DNA from: Planctomycetaceae bacterium
Lineage (GTDB): Bacteria > Planctomycetota > Planctomycetia > Planctomycetales > Planctomycetaceae
NCBI GenBank assembly: GCA_947476295.1
Contig: CANJQC010000025.1
Span: forward strand, 1 to 51,475
Direction: 5' to 3'
DNA length: 51,475 bases
Shown here: piece by piece, positions 33,248-42,988 of the stretch
How positions within the stretch are numbered: the first letter of the stretch is position 1
Layout of the letters: every line of letters starts with the position of its first letter
Notes under the pieces: generated by a model
What the model was told of the DNA's origin: nothing
Databases searched by the model: none
What the model saw: the letters and a program-made list of their open reading frames with translations, nothing else
Made by a program: the position numbers and the translations under genes

Positions 33248-36055
33248 TCACTCCAACAGCGTATCGTCATCATCATCTAATGCACCGATAACGTGTTTTT
33301 CCGGTCGTGGCGTGAGCGTAGCTGAGGTCAGGCCTTTACGCTGTTTGCGAATGCTGTGGATCCGCAGACCCAGTTCGACTAATGCCAGCGCGACGATGGC
33401 AACCATAAACCAGTTGAGCATACTGAACTGAACCGCCTGCACCATATTGGCGAGAAAAACGACGATGGTCACGGCGATAAGTCCCGCGATCATCATCGTC
33501 CGAACGGCGACTTTCCCTTTGGCCAGCCGCAGGTCGTGTGAGAGGACGGCATTCTCAACGGACTGAATTGCCACGGCTCGGAACGAGTTCATCGATTCAC
33601 GAATGGATTGTACATCGACAGGCGTACGTGGCTTCGCAGGCCGCGATGGCACCTCGGATTCTTCTGCAGGCATCGCGGCAGCACGGTTTTCAGAAGGCTC
33701 TGCAAGATCTCCGCCGTGAGTTGACATGTAAGATTCCAGAAAAGATTTGACCGGTTTGCGGGTCGGTTCAGGAGAGGATGATCGTCGATCTGCGCCACGG
33801 TGCAGGTCGTCGGGCTTGGGGCGGTCGGCCACAATGGCGTCCGGTGATGTCGATTCCTTTGTGCGTTCAAGCAGTTGCGAAAGGTAACGCTTGACAGAAA
33901 CATGATGCGAATCTTCGTCTTCCTGAATAACTTCGTCAGCATTCGTTGTTGCTGAATCGACGGCTACCTCGGAAAGAGGTGCAGCAGATCCCGATCTTAT
34001 TACAGATTGCGATGCAAACAAATCGGCCAATTCCTGACGCAGGTCGTCAGGCTCACCAAGAATTGCTGTGGCGGATGCGGTTGACTCGCACGAGAAATCC
34101 GTTTCGGATTCATCGTTGTTGTGCGAGACTGGCAGCTTCTGCGTGTCGCGAACAAATTCCCGTTTCAATCGCTCACGAGCCGTCGTCAGACTGGAGCGCA
34201 CGTCCGTCTCAGATTCACCGCATTGTGACATCTGCGGCCGCAAAGTCGCACTGTGCGTCAATTGAGGATCGTTCGAGTTGTACGTACCGTGACTGGCCCA
34301 CGACTCATCATTGATTCCGGAGTCCGTATCGCGATCCGACATTGCCGATTTGCCAAGACCTCGACCCATCGCGAGGAGTTCTTTTCTCAGTTGAGTGATT
34401 AACTGATCGCGGGATGCCAGTTGGTCCTGAAGCTGACAGATCTCTTCTGAAGTTTGCGCCGAGTTCATCGCCGCTGGCAGGCGTTTCGTCGCTTCTGTAT
34501 CAATCACCTGAGTTTCTGAATTGCAGCCAGCGATTGCATCTTGAAGTGTTGCGGATTTCTCGATCAACCCGTTCTGTTCTGCTGCGGCATCGGAAACGGG
34601 GGATTGCATCGCTGCCTGTATTGACTCAGTTTCCTGTTCAGACTCCATATCAAACGGTCGCAAAGCTTCCTTTGCAGCCGACTCGGCGTTCATCGAGGCT
34701 GTTTTTCCGCGGACGCCTCGACGGGCAGACGCGGCACGCGAAAATGCGACAGCTGCGGTCACGCAGGAAAGTACGAAGAGAATCAATGCCACGACGGAAG
34801 TCAGAATTCCCTTCGATACATATTTCGCCTCTGCTGCTGGCAGAGATGGCTCCATCTTCGTGACTGCCGAAGTGGCGGCAGATGTTGAACCCGTCTGACC
34901 GGCGTGTTCAGTTGCAGCGACCCATTTCCTGACTTCAGCGGTGTCAATCGTATCAGTGTTCAGGATTGACTCTGCCGGTTGCTTGATGGCTGAATCGGTA
35001 TCGATGTTTGTGACTGTCGTGTGTTCAGTGATGCTTTCTGGAGGAGTCGATGCTCTGTCATCGCTCTCAACAACAATCAACGGCACACGGGATTCCGCTT
35101 CGTAGCGCAATTTGACACTCAGTCCGAAGGGCAGCGCAAATGGCAGTGTTGACGCAGTCGCTGACAAAGATTTGGCGTCTGAAGGGTCCTCGGAAGAATT
35201 CTGTTCCGATACCTGCGCCGTGGCGGTTTTAGACAGAGGGCTCAACTGAGGTGTTTCGTTAAAGACTGACACAACTACGTTTGCCGTCGCCGAAAGTCCC
35301 GCCGCGTTTTCAGCAAGTATCACCAGTTCGTGCGTTGACAACATGTCGAAGTGCAGGGCTTCACTGCCTCGCAGGCTCAGTGTGCCCGTGTCGGCATTGA
35401 TCTTGAAGACGTCGTCCTCATTGCCGCTCACGATAAAGTAATGCAGCTCTTCAAAGGACTGACGATTGCCTGTCGAGACCGTCCCGAATTCCGTGGAAGA
35501 ATCATTAAGCACCTGAACCAAGAGATTTGCATCGGAAAGTTCCGGTGGCTCCGGCACGTCTCTGAGTCGGACTGTGATGTCAAAGGTCACTGTCCCTGTC
35601 GAAAGCGACTTCAAGGCACCAGCCGTCAGTCCGTCTTCCAACAGGCCGGCAGAGAATTCTTCCAGAAACTGATCCTGTTCAGCCAGGTCTTCATCAGCCA
35701 TCACAAGGCACCGAATTTTCTGCTGCGACTCAAAATCCATTTGATCGTCACGATTGATGCGGACGGAACCATCGTGTGAGTCCACTGTGAACACAGCATC
35801 ATCCTGTGGCTCGGCAAGCCAAAAATTTCTCAGCGTCAGATTATGGTCCAGCAATCGTGTAATCCGAGTCCCTGCGGACAGATTTTCATTCAGGTCGTAC
35901 ATCACCAGAACACGGCGGCTTGACAGGACTGCGGCCTCTTCGGCCAGCACTGTCCCGGTCAGCGGTATCGTCAAAATGGACAATGATGAAGCAATGACCG
36001 CTGCGAGACGGATTCTGACACGAACGTCATGTTTAAAGGGTATCGACTGCGACAT
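33248..36055 (-). CDS. Large cadherin-like membrane protein with long polar middle region
   Basis: 935 residues. The signal segment is 'LAAVIASSLSILTIPLTGTV' (about 18-38). Two cadherin-like repeats follow: about 45-165 ('FTVDSHDGSVRINRDDQMDF') and about 170-270 ('FKINADTGTLSLRGSEALHF', 'HELVILAENAAG'). A transmembrane helix at about 414-437 ('GILTSVVALILFVLSCVTAA') separates them from a 400-residue acidic, Ser/Glu-rich region with a short coiled coil ('QLQDQLASRDQLITQLRKEL'). Two more transmembrane helices near the end (about 852-898) leave a tail ending in 'DDDDDTLLE'. This suggests an outside adhesion part and a large inside part. No enzymatic motif was seen. Planctomycetes carry many such proteins without assigned function. 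Confidence 0.82.
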   Translation of the reverse strand: MSQSIPFKHDVRVRIRLAAVIASSLSILTIPLTGTVLAEEAAVLSSRRVLVMYDLNENLSAGTRITRLLDHNLTLRNFWLAEPQDDAVFTVDSHDGSVRINRDDQMDFESQQKIRCLVMADEDLAEQDQFLEEFSAGLLEDGLTAGALKSLSTGTVTFDITVRLRDVPEPPELSDANLLVQVLNDSSTEFGTVSTGNRQSFEELHYFIVSGNEDDVFKINADTGTLSLRGSEALHFDMLSTHELVILAENAAGLSATANVVVSVFNETPQLSPLSKTATAQVSEQNSSEDPSDAKSLSATASTLPFALPFGLSVKLRYEAESRVPLIVVESDDRASTPPESITEHTTVTNIDTDSAIKQPAESILNTDTIDTAEVRKWVAATEHAGQTGSTSAATSAVTKMEPSLPAAEAKYVSKGILTSVVALILFVLSCVTAAVAFSRAASARRGVRGKTASMNAESAAKEALRPFDMESEQETESIQAAMQSPVSDAAAEQNGLIEKSATLQDAIAGCNSETQVIDTEATKRLPAAMNSAQTSEEICQLQDQLASRDQLITQLRKELLAMGRGLGKSAMSDRDTDSGINDESWASHGTYNSNDPQLTHSATLRPQMSQCGESETDVRSSLTTARERLKREFVRDTQKLPVSHNNDESETDFSCESTASATAILGEPDDLRQELADLFASQSVIRSGSAAPLSEVAVDSATTNADEVIQEDEDSHHVSVKRYLSQLLERTKESTSPDAIVADRPKPDDLHRGADRRSSSPEPTRKPVKSFLESYMSTHGGDLAEPSENRAAAMPAEESEVPSRPAKPRTPVDVQSIRESMNSFRAVAIQSVENAVLSHDLRLAKGKVAVRTMMIAGLIAVTIVVFLANMVQAVQFSMLNWFMVAIVALALVELGLRIHSIRKQRKGLTSATLTPRPEKHVIGALDDDDDTLLE

Positions 36056-36594
36056 TTTGATGCTTACCTGCCAACGTTAAATTCTGATCGTGTCACAGGA
36101 AAATTGTACGGTGCCGCGACTTAACAATCTCCGTACCACGGTTTGCAACACATCCTGCCAAAACCTAGGTCACTCGGTGCAAATGAACCTGAAGCGATAC
36201 CCCCTAGGCTGATGCCAAAACGCAACAAACTGTGAATTCCTTCCGGTTGCAGGGGTTGTGCTGCCAGCGACTGGTTGAAATGCACAAAACGGTCGATATC
36301 GATGCCGATGCATACTCGTGCCGCCAGTAGTCCTGCGCGTTCGTGCTGCCAGTAGTCCTGCGTAGTAGTGATCATTGTCATCGGTGCGAACTGCAGAATC
36401 GTTCTGTTGCAGGCAATACGTTTCCGTGGTTCATCTGGCTCTGCCATGCTGCCTTCGGCGACATTGCACGGTTCAGCCTTTTGCTGCTGACGGTTCTGGC
36501 CGATTCAAAGACTGGTCCTAGAGAAATATCAAGCTCACGTTTGGAAACGTGTAACGCTCGATTCACTTACGACGGATTACGCAAGGCGGCACGG
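36056..36594. other. 539-base divergent intergenic region
   Basis: No convincing gene was found. A 17-base unit (CTGCCAGTAGTCCTGCG-like) occurs twice, at about 36322-36338 and 36345-36361. The frame continuing upstream of the LRR gene to 36343 has no signal-like or conserved content, so the region is best read as the promoters of the two divergent genes. Confidence 0.5.
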
Positions 36595-37995
36595 ATGTCA
36601 GCAACTCACAATCGGCGCGCACGAACACTATTGGCCTGGCACCTTCTGGCTGCCGTCAGCGTTTTCACGATCATGGGATGCCAGGCTGCTGCGTATCGCA
36701 GAAATGCACAGCGTGTATCACGGCCTCAACCCCGTGCGGCGCACGACGCATCCCAATCTGGACCGACTCCATCTGCGTCAGACAGATCGGAAGATCAGAT
36801 TGCCGCGTCACAGGCGGCCGCTCCGGAAGTGCGTCCCGTCGTTTTGGCAGACACCGACGCAGCTGAAATGTTTCGTCGATTGCGAGGGAAACTGCGTACC
36901 AACGACAATGGCACAGTTGTGGAAGTCGATTTGTCATACAGCGATGTGACGGACGAAGCGTTGGCTTCGATTGAGATTTTTCAGGAGATCAGAGAGCTGG
37001 ACTTGACGGGAACCCATGTCCACGATGATTCGCTCGTCGTCTTGCAACAACTTCCGAAACTTCAGTCTCTGAAACTGAAGGGCACTCGAATTTCCAGTGT
37101 GGGAATGACGTCACTCTCTAAGATTCCTTCGCTTGTTCTCCTTGACGCTTCAAACACCGCTGTCACGGATGACGGCTTGGCACATGCGTCGCAGTGGACC
37201 AGTCTTAGATACCTCTCACTGAACAACACTGCGGTCACAGATGCCTCGATTCCATATCTGACGTCCATTAAGACACTGAAAGGGTTAAGTCTGCTGCATT
37301 CAAATGTGACGGCAGACGGCAGTCGGACGCTGAAGGAAGCGCTTCCGGACTGCTTGATCGTCACAGAAGCAGAAAATCAATTGAGTCCACCGGCGGCGGC
37401 TGTCCCGTTGCGACCAGTGCCGTCGCAGAGTGGAGTAGCGTTTCCGACTTTTCCAGCCACAGCCGATACGCAGTTGGAACAACTTGTTGAGCTGGCTGGA
37501 AAACAGCCTCAACTGGCTGTGCTCTTGGCGACTGTATATTCGAGCCGCGAACAGTGGCCACAGGCTGTGCGTATCCTCGGCACTGCCGCCGCCGTCGATC
37601 CTCAACTTCAAACAGTTCAACTTGCCCTCGGGGTTGCGCTCGCTCGCTCCGGGGACTCGCCTGCGGCAAAAACGCATTTGACTCAGGCTGTCGGCAAAGC
37701 GGCAGCCCACTACAATCTGGGCATGATTGAATATGAAGACAATCTGCGATCCTGTGCGGCTCATATGCGCCAGGCGGTCGCGGCTGATCCGTCACTGACT
37801 GACGCACAGACGCGGCTTCAGGAAGTACAGCAGGAACTGGCCACACTGAACCAGCAACGCACCCCGGTCCATGCCGTATCTTCAGGGACCGCAATCTCCA
37901 CAGACGCTCCCTTCGAAGTCATCCCGGCCCCAGCCGTCCGCACGGCCACATTTTCCAATAACGATCAGTTGCGACCAATACTGTTCATGAAGTAG
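36595..37995 (+). CDS. Leucine-rich-repeat / TPR lipoprotein
   Basis: 466 residues from ATG 36595; the frame is open to 36343, but this start gives a proper lipoprotein signal ('TLLAWHLLAAVSVFTIMGC', lipobox IMGC). After a Pro/Ser/Gln-rich linker, residues about 108-242 hold five planctomycete-type leucine-rich repeats ('VEVDLSYSDVTDEALASI', 'IRELDLTGTHVHDDSL', 'LQSLKLKGTRISSVGM', 'LVLLDASNTAVTDDGL', 'LRYLSLNNTAVTDASI'). Residues about 285-420 are TPR-like ('QWPQAVRILGTAAAVDPQL', 'GDSPAAKTHLTQAV', 'AAHYNLGMIEYEDNL'). The role is unknown; protein binding at the envelope is likely. Its 3' end overlaps the convergent polysaccharide export gene by 31 bases. Confidence 0.85.
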   Translation: MSATHNRRARTLLAWHLLAAVSVFTIMGCQAAAYRRNAQRVSRPQPRAAHDASQSGPTPSASDRSEDQIAASQAAAPEVRPVVLADTDAAEMFRRLRGKLRTNDNGTVVEVDLSYSDVTDEALASIEIFQEIRELDLTGTHVHDDSLVVLQQLPKLQSLKLKGTRISSVGMTSLSKIPSLVLLDASNTAVTDDGLAHASQWTSLRYLSLNNTAVTDASIPYLTSIKTLKGLSLLHSNVTADGSRTLKEALPDCLIVTEAENQLSPPAAAVPLRPVPSQSGVAFPTFPATADTQLEQLVELAGKQPQLAVLLATVYSSREQWPQAVRILGTAAAVDPQLQTVQLALGVALARSGDSPAAKTHLTQAVGKAAAHYNLGMIEYEDNLRSCAAHMRQAVAADPSLTDAQTRLQEVQQELATLNQQRTPVHAVSSGTAISTDAPFEVIPAPAVRTATFSNNDQLRPILFMK

Positions 37996-39296
37996 TTGAT
38001 CTGGATCATGTTGAGCAGTGCATTTCCAATCTCTTCGGTGATGGTATACCGCAGGATGACGACGTCCTTCGGCTTAATCAAAATCCGTTGCGATGTGTCC
38101 TGCAAGGCCTTGTTCAAATCGACTCGCATTGAGATTGAACTTCCACACGGCAGTTCTCGCACGACAATGGCTTCCGAAGGCTGGCAGCCTTGTTGGCGTC
38201 TGCCGCCACCACCACCACCGCCCATACCAATCGCACCGATTCCTGATCCGGTACTTCCCAGCGATCCTCCGGCAATGGCAATAGCACCGATGATGTCAAG
38301 ATCTTTGTCTCGTGGCAGCGGATGCTCACCACCACCGAGCATGCCCGCAGTGTAGAAGGTTTCCTGATCTCGACTGCGAATGATAACAATGTCACCTTCA
38401 TTCAGGATGATGTCTTCCTTCGTGAATGTCGGAGGATTCGCAGGACTGTATCGCAGCGGGATTCGAGTTACATACGGCGGATCCGGAATCGGACGTTCAT
38501 CACAAAAACAATGGTCCGCACACTGGTCCTGACATTGCGACTTGCTCAGCTCATCAAGGATCACGTCGGCGTCCATCCCTTTGTCATACATGCCCCGATA
38601 GATCATCACTTCGTTTTTTGCGTCGGTGCCCGGCATTCCGCCGGTTTCACTCAGAGCATGTAACAGGTCGTTTTCGTAAGCTGGCAAATCAACAACATGA
38701 CCAGTACCGCGTTTACTGACTCCATCTTTGCCGCCCGATTCTTCACGAATCACCTGCACTCGGATCTTACGCTGCTGAATGAGCGTTACGATGATCTGTT
38801 CTTCGTTTTCTTTGATAATCTGACGCGGATACGTGTAGGCATTGTGGACGGCCTTGGTGGCTTCGACCAGTGACATCCCTTCGACCTTGATCGGATCAAC
38901 GATCGGAAGTGCTAGAGTTCCGTCTTCACGGATCGGAACCGGGTATCCGATCGCCGGTGGTCGGTTTGAGTCTTCTGGATAATGGACCGGAGGCAGCTCC
39001 TGTTCGTTACCAAGGACACCTTTGATGTATACACCCAGCACGTCGCCAGGCCCCAGAAGGTAAACTTCCGGCGGGTCCTGTCGCAGTCTGAGCATGGAGA
39101 TGTCGATGAAATCGTCTTTCCGTTCCGCAGCAAGAATTTCTCCCGGAACACGCGAAACGGGGATCGAACTGATCGTTGAACATCCCGTGAGGAACGAACC
39201 GGCCATCGCCAGTGCGACGAACGGCATCGACACGCGAGCTGCTCCCGCAAAAAAGTTACGACCCTGAAGATCGGTGATCAACAAACACTTCGACAT
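37965..39296 (-). CDS. Polysaccharide export outer-membrane lipoprotein (Wza-like, SLBB domain)
   Basis: 443 residues. Lipoprotein signal with lipobox 'LTGC' (Cys39); ATG 39296 or 39227 may be the start. The Poly_export domain begins 'YLLGPGDVLGVYIKGVLG' (about 79-170, 'DGTLALPIVDPIKVEGMSL') and is followed by SLBB/soluble ligand-binding regions ('LHALSETGGMPGTDAKNEV', 'ILNEGDIVIIRSRDQETFY'). The C-terminus, 'RILIKPKDVVILRYTITEEI', should lead to the outer-membrane barrel helix. Two oddities are seen: a cysteine cluster at 255, 259, 263 and 265 in a loop, and a seven-glycine run at about 359-365. Such proteins form the outer-membrane channel through which exopolysaccharide leaves. It is the last of three lipoprotein genes on this strand and faces the polymerase and glycosyltransferase genes downstream in the window. 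Confidence 0.92.
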   Translation of the reverse strand: MSKCLLITDLQGRNFFAGAARVSMPFVALAMAGSFLTGCSTISSIPVSRVPGEILAAERKDDFIDISMLRLRQDPPEVYLLGPGDVLGVYIKGVLGNEQELPPVHYPEDSNRPPAIGYPVPIREDGTLALPIVDPIKVEGMSLVEATKAVHNAYTYPRQIIKENEEQIIVTLIQQRKIRVQVIREESGGKDGVSKRGTGHVVDLPAYENDLLHALSETGGMPGTDAKNEVMIYRGMYDKGMDADVILDELSKSQCQDQCADHCFCDERPIPDPPYVTRIPLRYSPANPPTFTKEDIILNEGDIVIIRSRDQETFYTAGMLGGGEHPLPRDKDLDIIGAIAIAGGSLGSTGSGIGAIGMGGGGGGGRRQQGCQPSEAIVVRELPCGSSISMRVDLNKALQDTSQRILIKPKDVVILRYTITEEIGNALLNMIQINYFMNSIGRN

Positions 39297-39434
39297 CTGA
39301 GCACCCTCCGTGAGCCCGAATCGGCTGCATCATCAGCCAGTCTGCATCAGGTTCGAACGAATGTTTTTAGAAAATGAGGACGATGGAATCTTCAGTTTTG
39401 CAGTCCACTCAGAGATTCGGGCTGAGCTGACTGG

Positions 39435-40043
39435 TTACCGTTCGTCGTAAGGAAGGGGGGCCAATTCTAGGTTACCAGGAATCTGGCCTTCAATGATTTC
39501 GCCGTCATGTACTTCCAGCGACAGATCACCGTCCATTCTCGGACCCGGCATTTCCAGCAACCCGTCCTGACCAGAAGCCGCTGGCTCGCCTGGTTCCGTA
39601 AAGCACGCATTCGACACCGGCATCTTCGACGTCAGGAAATTCTGTCGGGCGGTGGACGACATTGGAATCGTTTGCATGTTGCCGTAACCGTCCTGCTGGG
39701 CAGCAAGTGCTCCGTGGGAGTACCCATCGAACCACGACTGAATCTTGGACTGACCTTCAGGACACTGGTAACACGGCTTCCAGTACAGGCGCGGTGGCAA
39801 TGTCGGCTGACAGCCTTTTCCACCACTCAGGATATTTTCATATCCAGCTCGAAAGCCCTTGGCAAAGTGGTAGGGATGATTCAGCTCGTCGTAGCACCAC
39901 GACCATTCTCCCCAGGCTTTGCAGGAAAGGACATGGTTTCGGCAGGACATTTCTGTTTCAAGGCACATATCCGAGATCGAATTGCAGCCTGCTGTCGAGA
40001 ACAGCATCAATGCCAGGCCGACAAGTGGAAATTTCTTGATCAT
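39435..40043 (-). CDS. Cysteine-rich planctomycete-type lipoprotein of unknown function
   Basis: 202 residues from ATG 40043; the open frame upstream to 40184 overlaps the next gene and lacks a signal. The lipoprotein signal 'FPLVGLALMLFSTAGC' puts Cys20 at the lipobox. Many further cysteines follow ('MCLETEMSCRNHVLSCKAW', 'YWKPCYQCPEGQ'), which suggests disulfides. The block 'FAKGFRAGYENILSGGKGCQ' / 'PTLPPRLYWKPCYQCPEGQ' / 'IQSWFDGYSHGALAAQQDG' follows a pattern (F-GF-GY, G-GCxPxxPPRxYW, EGQ-I-WF-GY-GA-AA) that I recall from small planctomycete lipoproteins near polysaccharide export genes. It lies 138 bases upstream of the Wza-like gene, probably on one transcript. Confidence 0.82.
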   Translation of the reverse strand: MIKKFPLVGLALMLFSTAGCNSISDMCLETEMSCRNHVLSCKAWGEWSWCYDELNHPYHFAKGFRAGYENILSGGKGCQPTLPPRLYWKPCYQCPEGQSKIQSWFDGYSHGALAAQQDGYGNMQTIPMSSTARQNFLTSKMPVSNACFTEPGEPAASGQDGLLEMPGPRMDGDLSLEVHDGEIIEGQIPGNLELAPLPYDER

Positions 40044-40137
40044 TTCTGTCAGTCTCCGTGCGGTCGTCTTCTGATCCGGAAGCCTGTGTGCTGAGTCCAC
40101 AGTCTTTGAATTGATGTCTCGCTCAGACAGAGACCTG

Positions 40138-41340
40138 CTACCATTTTGATTTCGGAGTGAGTCTCGGAACGATCTGCAGTCCATCTGATCTCTGGCGAGT
40201 CAGAGCAGCCTGGGCGGCATCACGAACATTGGAACTGGCATCTGCGTCCGCCAGTTTCTGAAGTTGGGTAAGCGTGTTGGTTTCGAGCGGGCTGAAGTCG
40301 CCCAGGGTTGCCGCAGAGATCGCTCGCACGTCCGGTTCTGCATTGGTGAGCAGCTCATTCAAAGTAGTCAGGCAGGACGATTCGTGTTCTGTCCCTGCAA
40401 AATTTCTTAGCTGCGACGCTGCCTGAACCTGCGTTTCACTGGTGAACCGGGTACAAAGATGTACTAGGCAGTTCACAGTCTGTCGATCCGATTCTCCGCG
40501 TTCGATTTGTGAATCACAGATCGCAATCAGAACTTCAGGATCGGACTGGATGTTCTGATGTTCAATCAGTGTGTTTCGAACCAGTGTGTTCGACGGATCG
40601 CAGTCACCCAGCAGCGTCGCTGCAAGTGACTTCGTTTCGACGTTTTCTCCGCTGCTCAGCCCTTCCAACAGCATGTCGATATGGTCGTCAGGTCGTTCCA
40701 ATGCCGCAAGAAGATCGTCGCTTTTGACCAAATGATGCCGACTGCTTCGCCAGCCCTGACCTCCACCGGACGCCAACTCGATCTCTGGCGTGGCGTTCGG
40801 CTTAGGCAAATCGACAGGCGCTACAGGAAGTGCCTCATGTAATGACGTGACTGACTTGGTCTGCTGCTGCTGCTGCGGTACAAATGTTGCGGCGGCAATT
40901 GAAGTCACGTCGCGAGATTTCGACGATGGCGGCGTACTCGGCTTTGCACTCACCCGCAATTTCGCATTCACCGTTTCGTGAACCTGCAACACGCCAGACT
41001 TGGGTGGACTGACGTTGTCCGCTTTCGCAATCGCGTTTGCAGTTCCCGCAGGCCCAAATTTTTGTTCTTTTCGCCGCGCAGCAATCTGCTGCAACTGATT
41101 TCGAATCTGAAAATCCTGCGGGCGGTTTCTAAGCGCTTTGCGGTACATGACTTCCGCCTGGTCGTAGCGTCCCTGATTTTCAAAGACGCGGCCGATCGCT
41201 GTCAAACGATCCGCATCGCTGCGATTTGCCCGATTGACCGGGCGAGAATCGCTGATGATTGCAGTGACTGCCGAGCAGCCAATGCTGGACGCCGACATGA
41301 CGCTCCCCAGAAGCAGCACAAGCGGCTGTCTGAATCTCAT
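40138..41340 (-). CDS. TPR / HEAT-repeat lipoprotein
   Basis: 400 residues from ATG 41340, preceded by a strong purine block (AGGGGG, 6-7 bases upstream). The lipoprotein signal 'PLVLLLGSVMSASSIGC' is followed by a TPR pair at about 45-90 ('DRLTAIGRVFENQGRYDQAE', 'MYRKALRNRPQDFQIRNQL'). A variable, Gln-rich linker contains five CAG codons in a row at about 40862-40876. HEAT-like repeats fill about 200-395 ('LLAALERPDDHIDMLLEGL', 'LLTNAEPDVRAISAATLGDF', 'LADADASSNVRDAAQAAL'). The likely role is as an envelope scaffold. It is the first of three lipoprotein genes ending with the Wza-like exporter, which suggests involvement in polysaccharide assembly. Confidence 0.83.
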   Translation of the reverse strand: MRFRQPLVLLLGSVMSASSIGCSAVTAIISDSRPVNRANRSDADRLTAIGRVFENQGRYDQAEVMYRKALRNRPQDFQIRNQLQQIAARRKEQKFGPAGTANAIAKADNVSPPKSGVLQVHETVNAKLRVSAKPSTPPSSKSRDVTSIAAATFVPQQQQQTKSVTSLHEALPVAPVDLPKPNATPEIELASGGGQGWRSSRHHLVKSDDLLAALERPDDHIDMLLEGLSSGENVETKSLAATLLGDCDPSNTLVRNTLIEHQNIQSDPEVLIAICDSQIERGESDRQTVNCLVHLCTRFTSETQVQAASQLRNFAGTEHESSCLTTLNELLTNAEPDVRAISAATLGDFSPLETNTLTQLQKLADADASSNVRDAAQAALTRQRSDGLQIVPRLTPKSKW

Positions 41341-41738
41341 CTGAATCCCCCTTTTCGATCGCTGCTGGATCCTCCCGGAATCAGCCTCGGATCGACTTCC
41401 GCCCAACGGAATGAACCGTAATGAACAAGTTCGCTGTCAGCCACGACAGCAACCCCCCTGAAAAAACCGGATAACCGATCCATCCAGAACCATAGCCAAT
41501 CGCGTTGCAATGGTCTTTACCCCCTGCCATTCATCGGATCGTTATAGTCGGCAACATTGGCATTTTTCGGAGAATTTACCTAACCGCTACAATGGCACCA
41601 ACGTGCTCAAATACTGCGATCCAGGAAAAAAACGATTCAAGTCTCTTAGCCAGTCGAATTTCGATGCGTTCAAGCCCAGGATGTGAGCGCCGATTGAAGA
41701 TTCAATTGCCAGACATCTCATAATGCACCAGATTCAAG
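41341..41738. other. 398-base divergent promoter region
   Basis: No gene or clear repeat is visible. It separates the minus-strand lipoprotein operon from the plus-strand polysaccharide genes and must hold both promoters. Possible -10 boxes (TATAGT at 41543-41548, TACAAT at 41588-41593) lack a well-spaced -35, so none is called. Confidence 0.45.
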
Positions 41739-42668
41739 ATGATCACCATTATCGGACTCACATCTGTCGCCGCCGCTTTAGTCGCCATCTGGCTGGCAGT
41801 GTGCATCCGATCCATGGTGAGCGCATGGACCGTCGGGCAAGCATGGAACTGGATGATTGCGGCGTTGCTTACAGTGCTTTTGCACGCAGTTCTGACTATA
41901 CCTGCACTCCAGACGAGCGATGCCGTTACATCAGCCGCCGCCTATTTTGCCACGACCATGCTGCTCACGCCGCTGGTAACAACGCTTGGAGCGCGACGTC
42001 CGGGTATTGCCCCATGGCATTGGTTTGTCGTACTGCCAATGGTGATCGTTCTGCAATGGCCTGCCGCAAGTCAGCTGTTCGGAAGCCACTGGCGAGTACC
42101 CATAGAGCTCAACGCTCCGGCGACGATGGGCGTATTGGTGGTGCTGGTGATGAGCGCTGGAACATTGCTGGGTACTAATGCCACCGGCTTCGCGCTGGTG
42201 TATTCGTTTGGCATTGTGGTTCTTTTAACATCAGCCGCCCGGTTTACATCGGCACAGTCACCTGTAGCAGCGTGCGGTTACATCCTGATTCTTACAGCAA
42301 CCTGGATTGCCCGTCGAAACGTCAGATTCCGCCAGCATCAACTTCGAACCGCAGTGACGACATCCGCAAGGACGCACGCCGTCTGGAAATTATTCAGCAG
42401 TCTCTATGGCTTCGCATGGACTCGCCGCGTGCAGGATCGAGTCAATCAATTCGCCCGTCGCGAACAATGGACCGTGCGGCTGACCTCAACGGGCTTCGAA
42501 CGCCTCGACGGCAACACGCCGACGCATGACGAGCTTCAGAAACCGCTTGAGTCATTCATCTGGGTGTTGACACGCTTCGCGGACGAGAGTTGGCTGCGAC
42601 AGGTGCTGAACCCTCAAAATCCGGACGATCTGACGAATCCACATCGCTCTGCCGTTCCATTCAACTGA
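41739..42668 (+). CDS. Multi-pass membrane protein of the polysaccharide locus
   Basis: 309 residues. The first two thirds form about six or seven membrane helices ('LTSVAAALVAIWLAVCI', 'MIAALLTVLLHAVLTI', 'AAAYFATTMLLTPLV', 'WFVVLPMVIVLQWP', 'MGVLVVLVMSAGTLL', 'GFALVYSFGIVVLLTSA', 'ACGYILILTATWI'). A roughly 110-residue basic cytoplasmic tail follows ('QFARREQWTVRLTSTGFERL'). The family is not recognised. Its place directly ahead of the polymerase suggests a role in handling the polysaccharide precursor. ATG 41739 opens straight into the first helix, which supports the start. Confidence 0.8.
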   Translation: MITIIGLTSVAAALVAIWLAVCIRSMVSAWTVGQAWNWMIAALLTVLLHAVLTIPALQTSDAVTSAAAYFATTMLLTPLVTTLGARRPGIAPWHWFVVLPMVIVLQWPAASQLFGSHWRVPIELNAPATMGVLVVLVMSAGTLLGTNATGFALVYSFGIVVLLTSAARFTSAQSPVAACGYILILTATWIARRNVRFRQHQLRTAVTTSARTHAVWKLFSSLYGFAWTRRVQDRVNQFARREQWTVRLTSTGFERLDGNTPTHDELQKPLESFIWVLTRFADESWLRQVLNPQNPDDLTNPHRSAVPFN

Positions 42669-42988
42669 TTCCTGCGGCATTGAATGCAGGCTTTCCGGAA
42701 CGGGATGACCACATCGGTGCTGCCCGATCGATGCAGATGTTGCATCCTTACGACAACGGATAAGTTCTCGCGCACACTGACACTGCGTCCCCGCGTCTGT
42801 CATTCCGGTCTGGCATCGCATCCCATGATTCATTCCGCAGCAAACTTCAACATGCAGCAGCATGGACGCATTCATGACGCTGTACTCGGCTCTCACGCCG
42901 CAGGTCTGAAGCTGCGACGCTGGATATGGGGCCACCGTCAAATGCGGCGGTCCGTTCTGGCCGATGCGATCTGCGGGAGGAAATCCGC
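42669..42988. other. 320-base spacer before the polymerase gene
   Basis: No conserved reading frame was recognised; small frames here have no homologue I know. The end of the spacer carries the ribosome-binding site GGGAGGAAAT (42973-42982), which fixes the polymerase start at GTG 42989. Confidence 0.5.

Noticed and set aside
36121-36447. Minus-strand open frame of 108 codons between the cadherin-like and LRR genes
   Set aside because: It has no recognisable motif, its composition is unlike the neighbouring genes, and it overlaps the likely promoter region of both divergent genes.
40862-40876. CAG/CTG repeat in the TPR-HEAT lipoprotein gene as a phase-variation tract
   Set aside because: Only five trinucleotide units are present. 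Changes would not shift the frame, and the Gln run lies in a linker, so it has little regulatory meaning.
41593-41608. Sigma-54-like TGGCAC...TGCTC element upstream of the membrane-protein gene
   Set aside because: The spacing between the GG and GC dinucleotides is 9 rather than the required 10 bases, and no sigma-54 activator gene is nearby.
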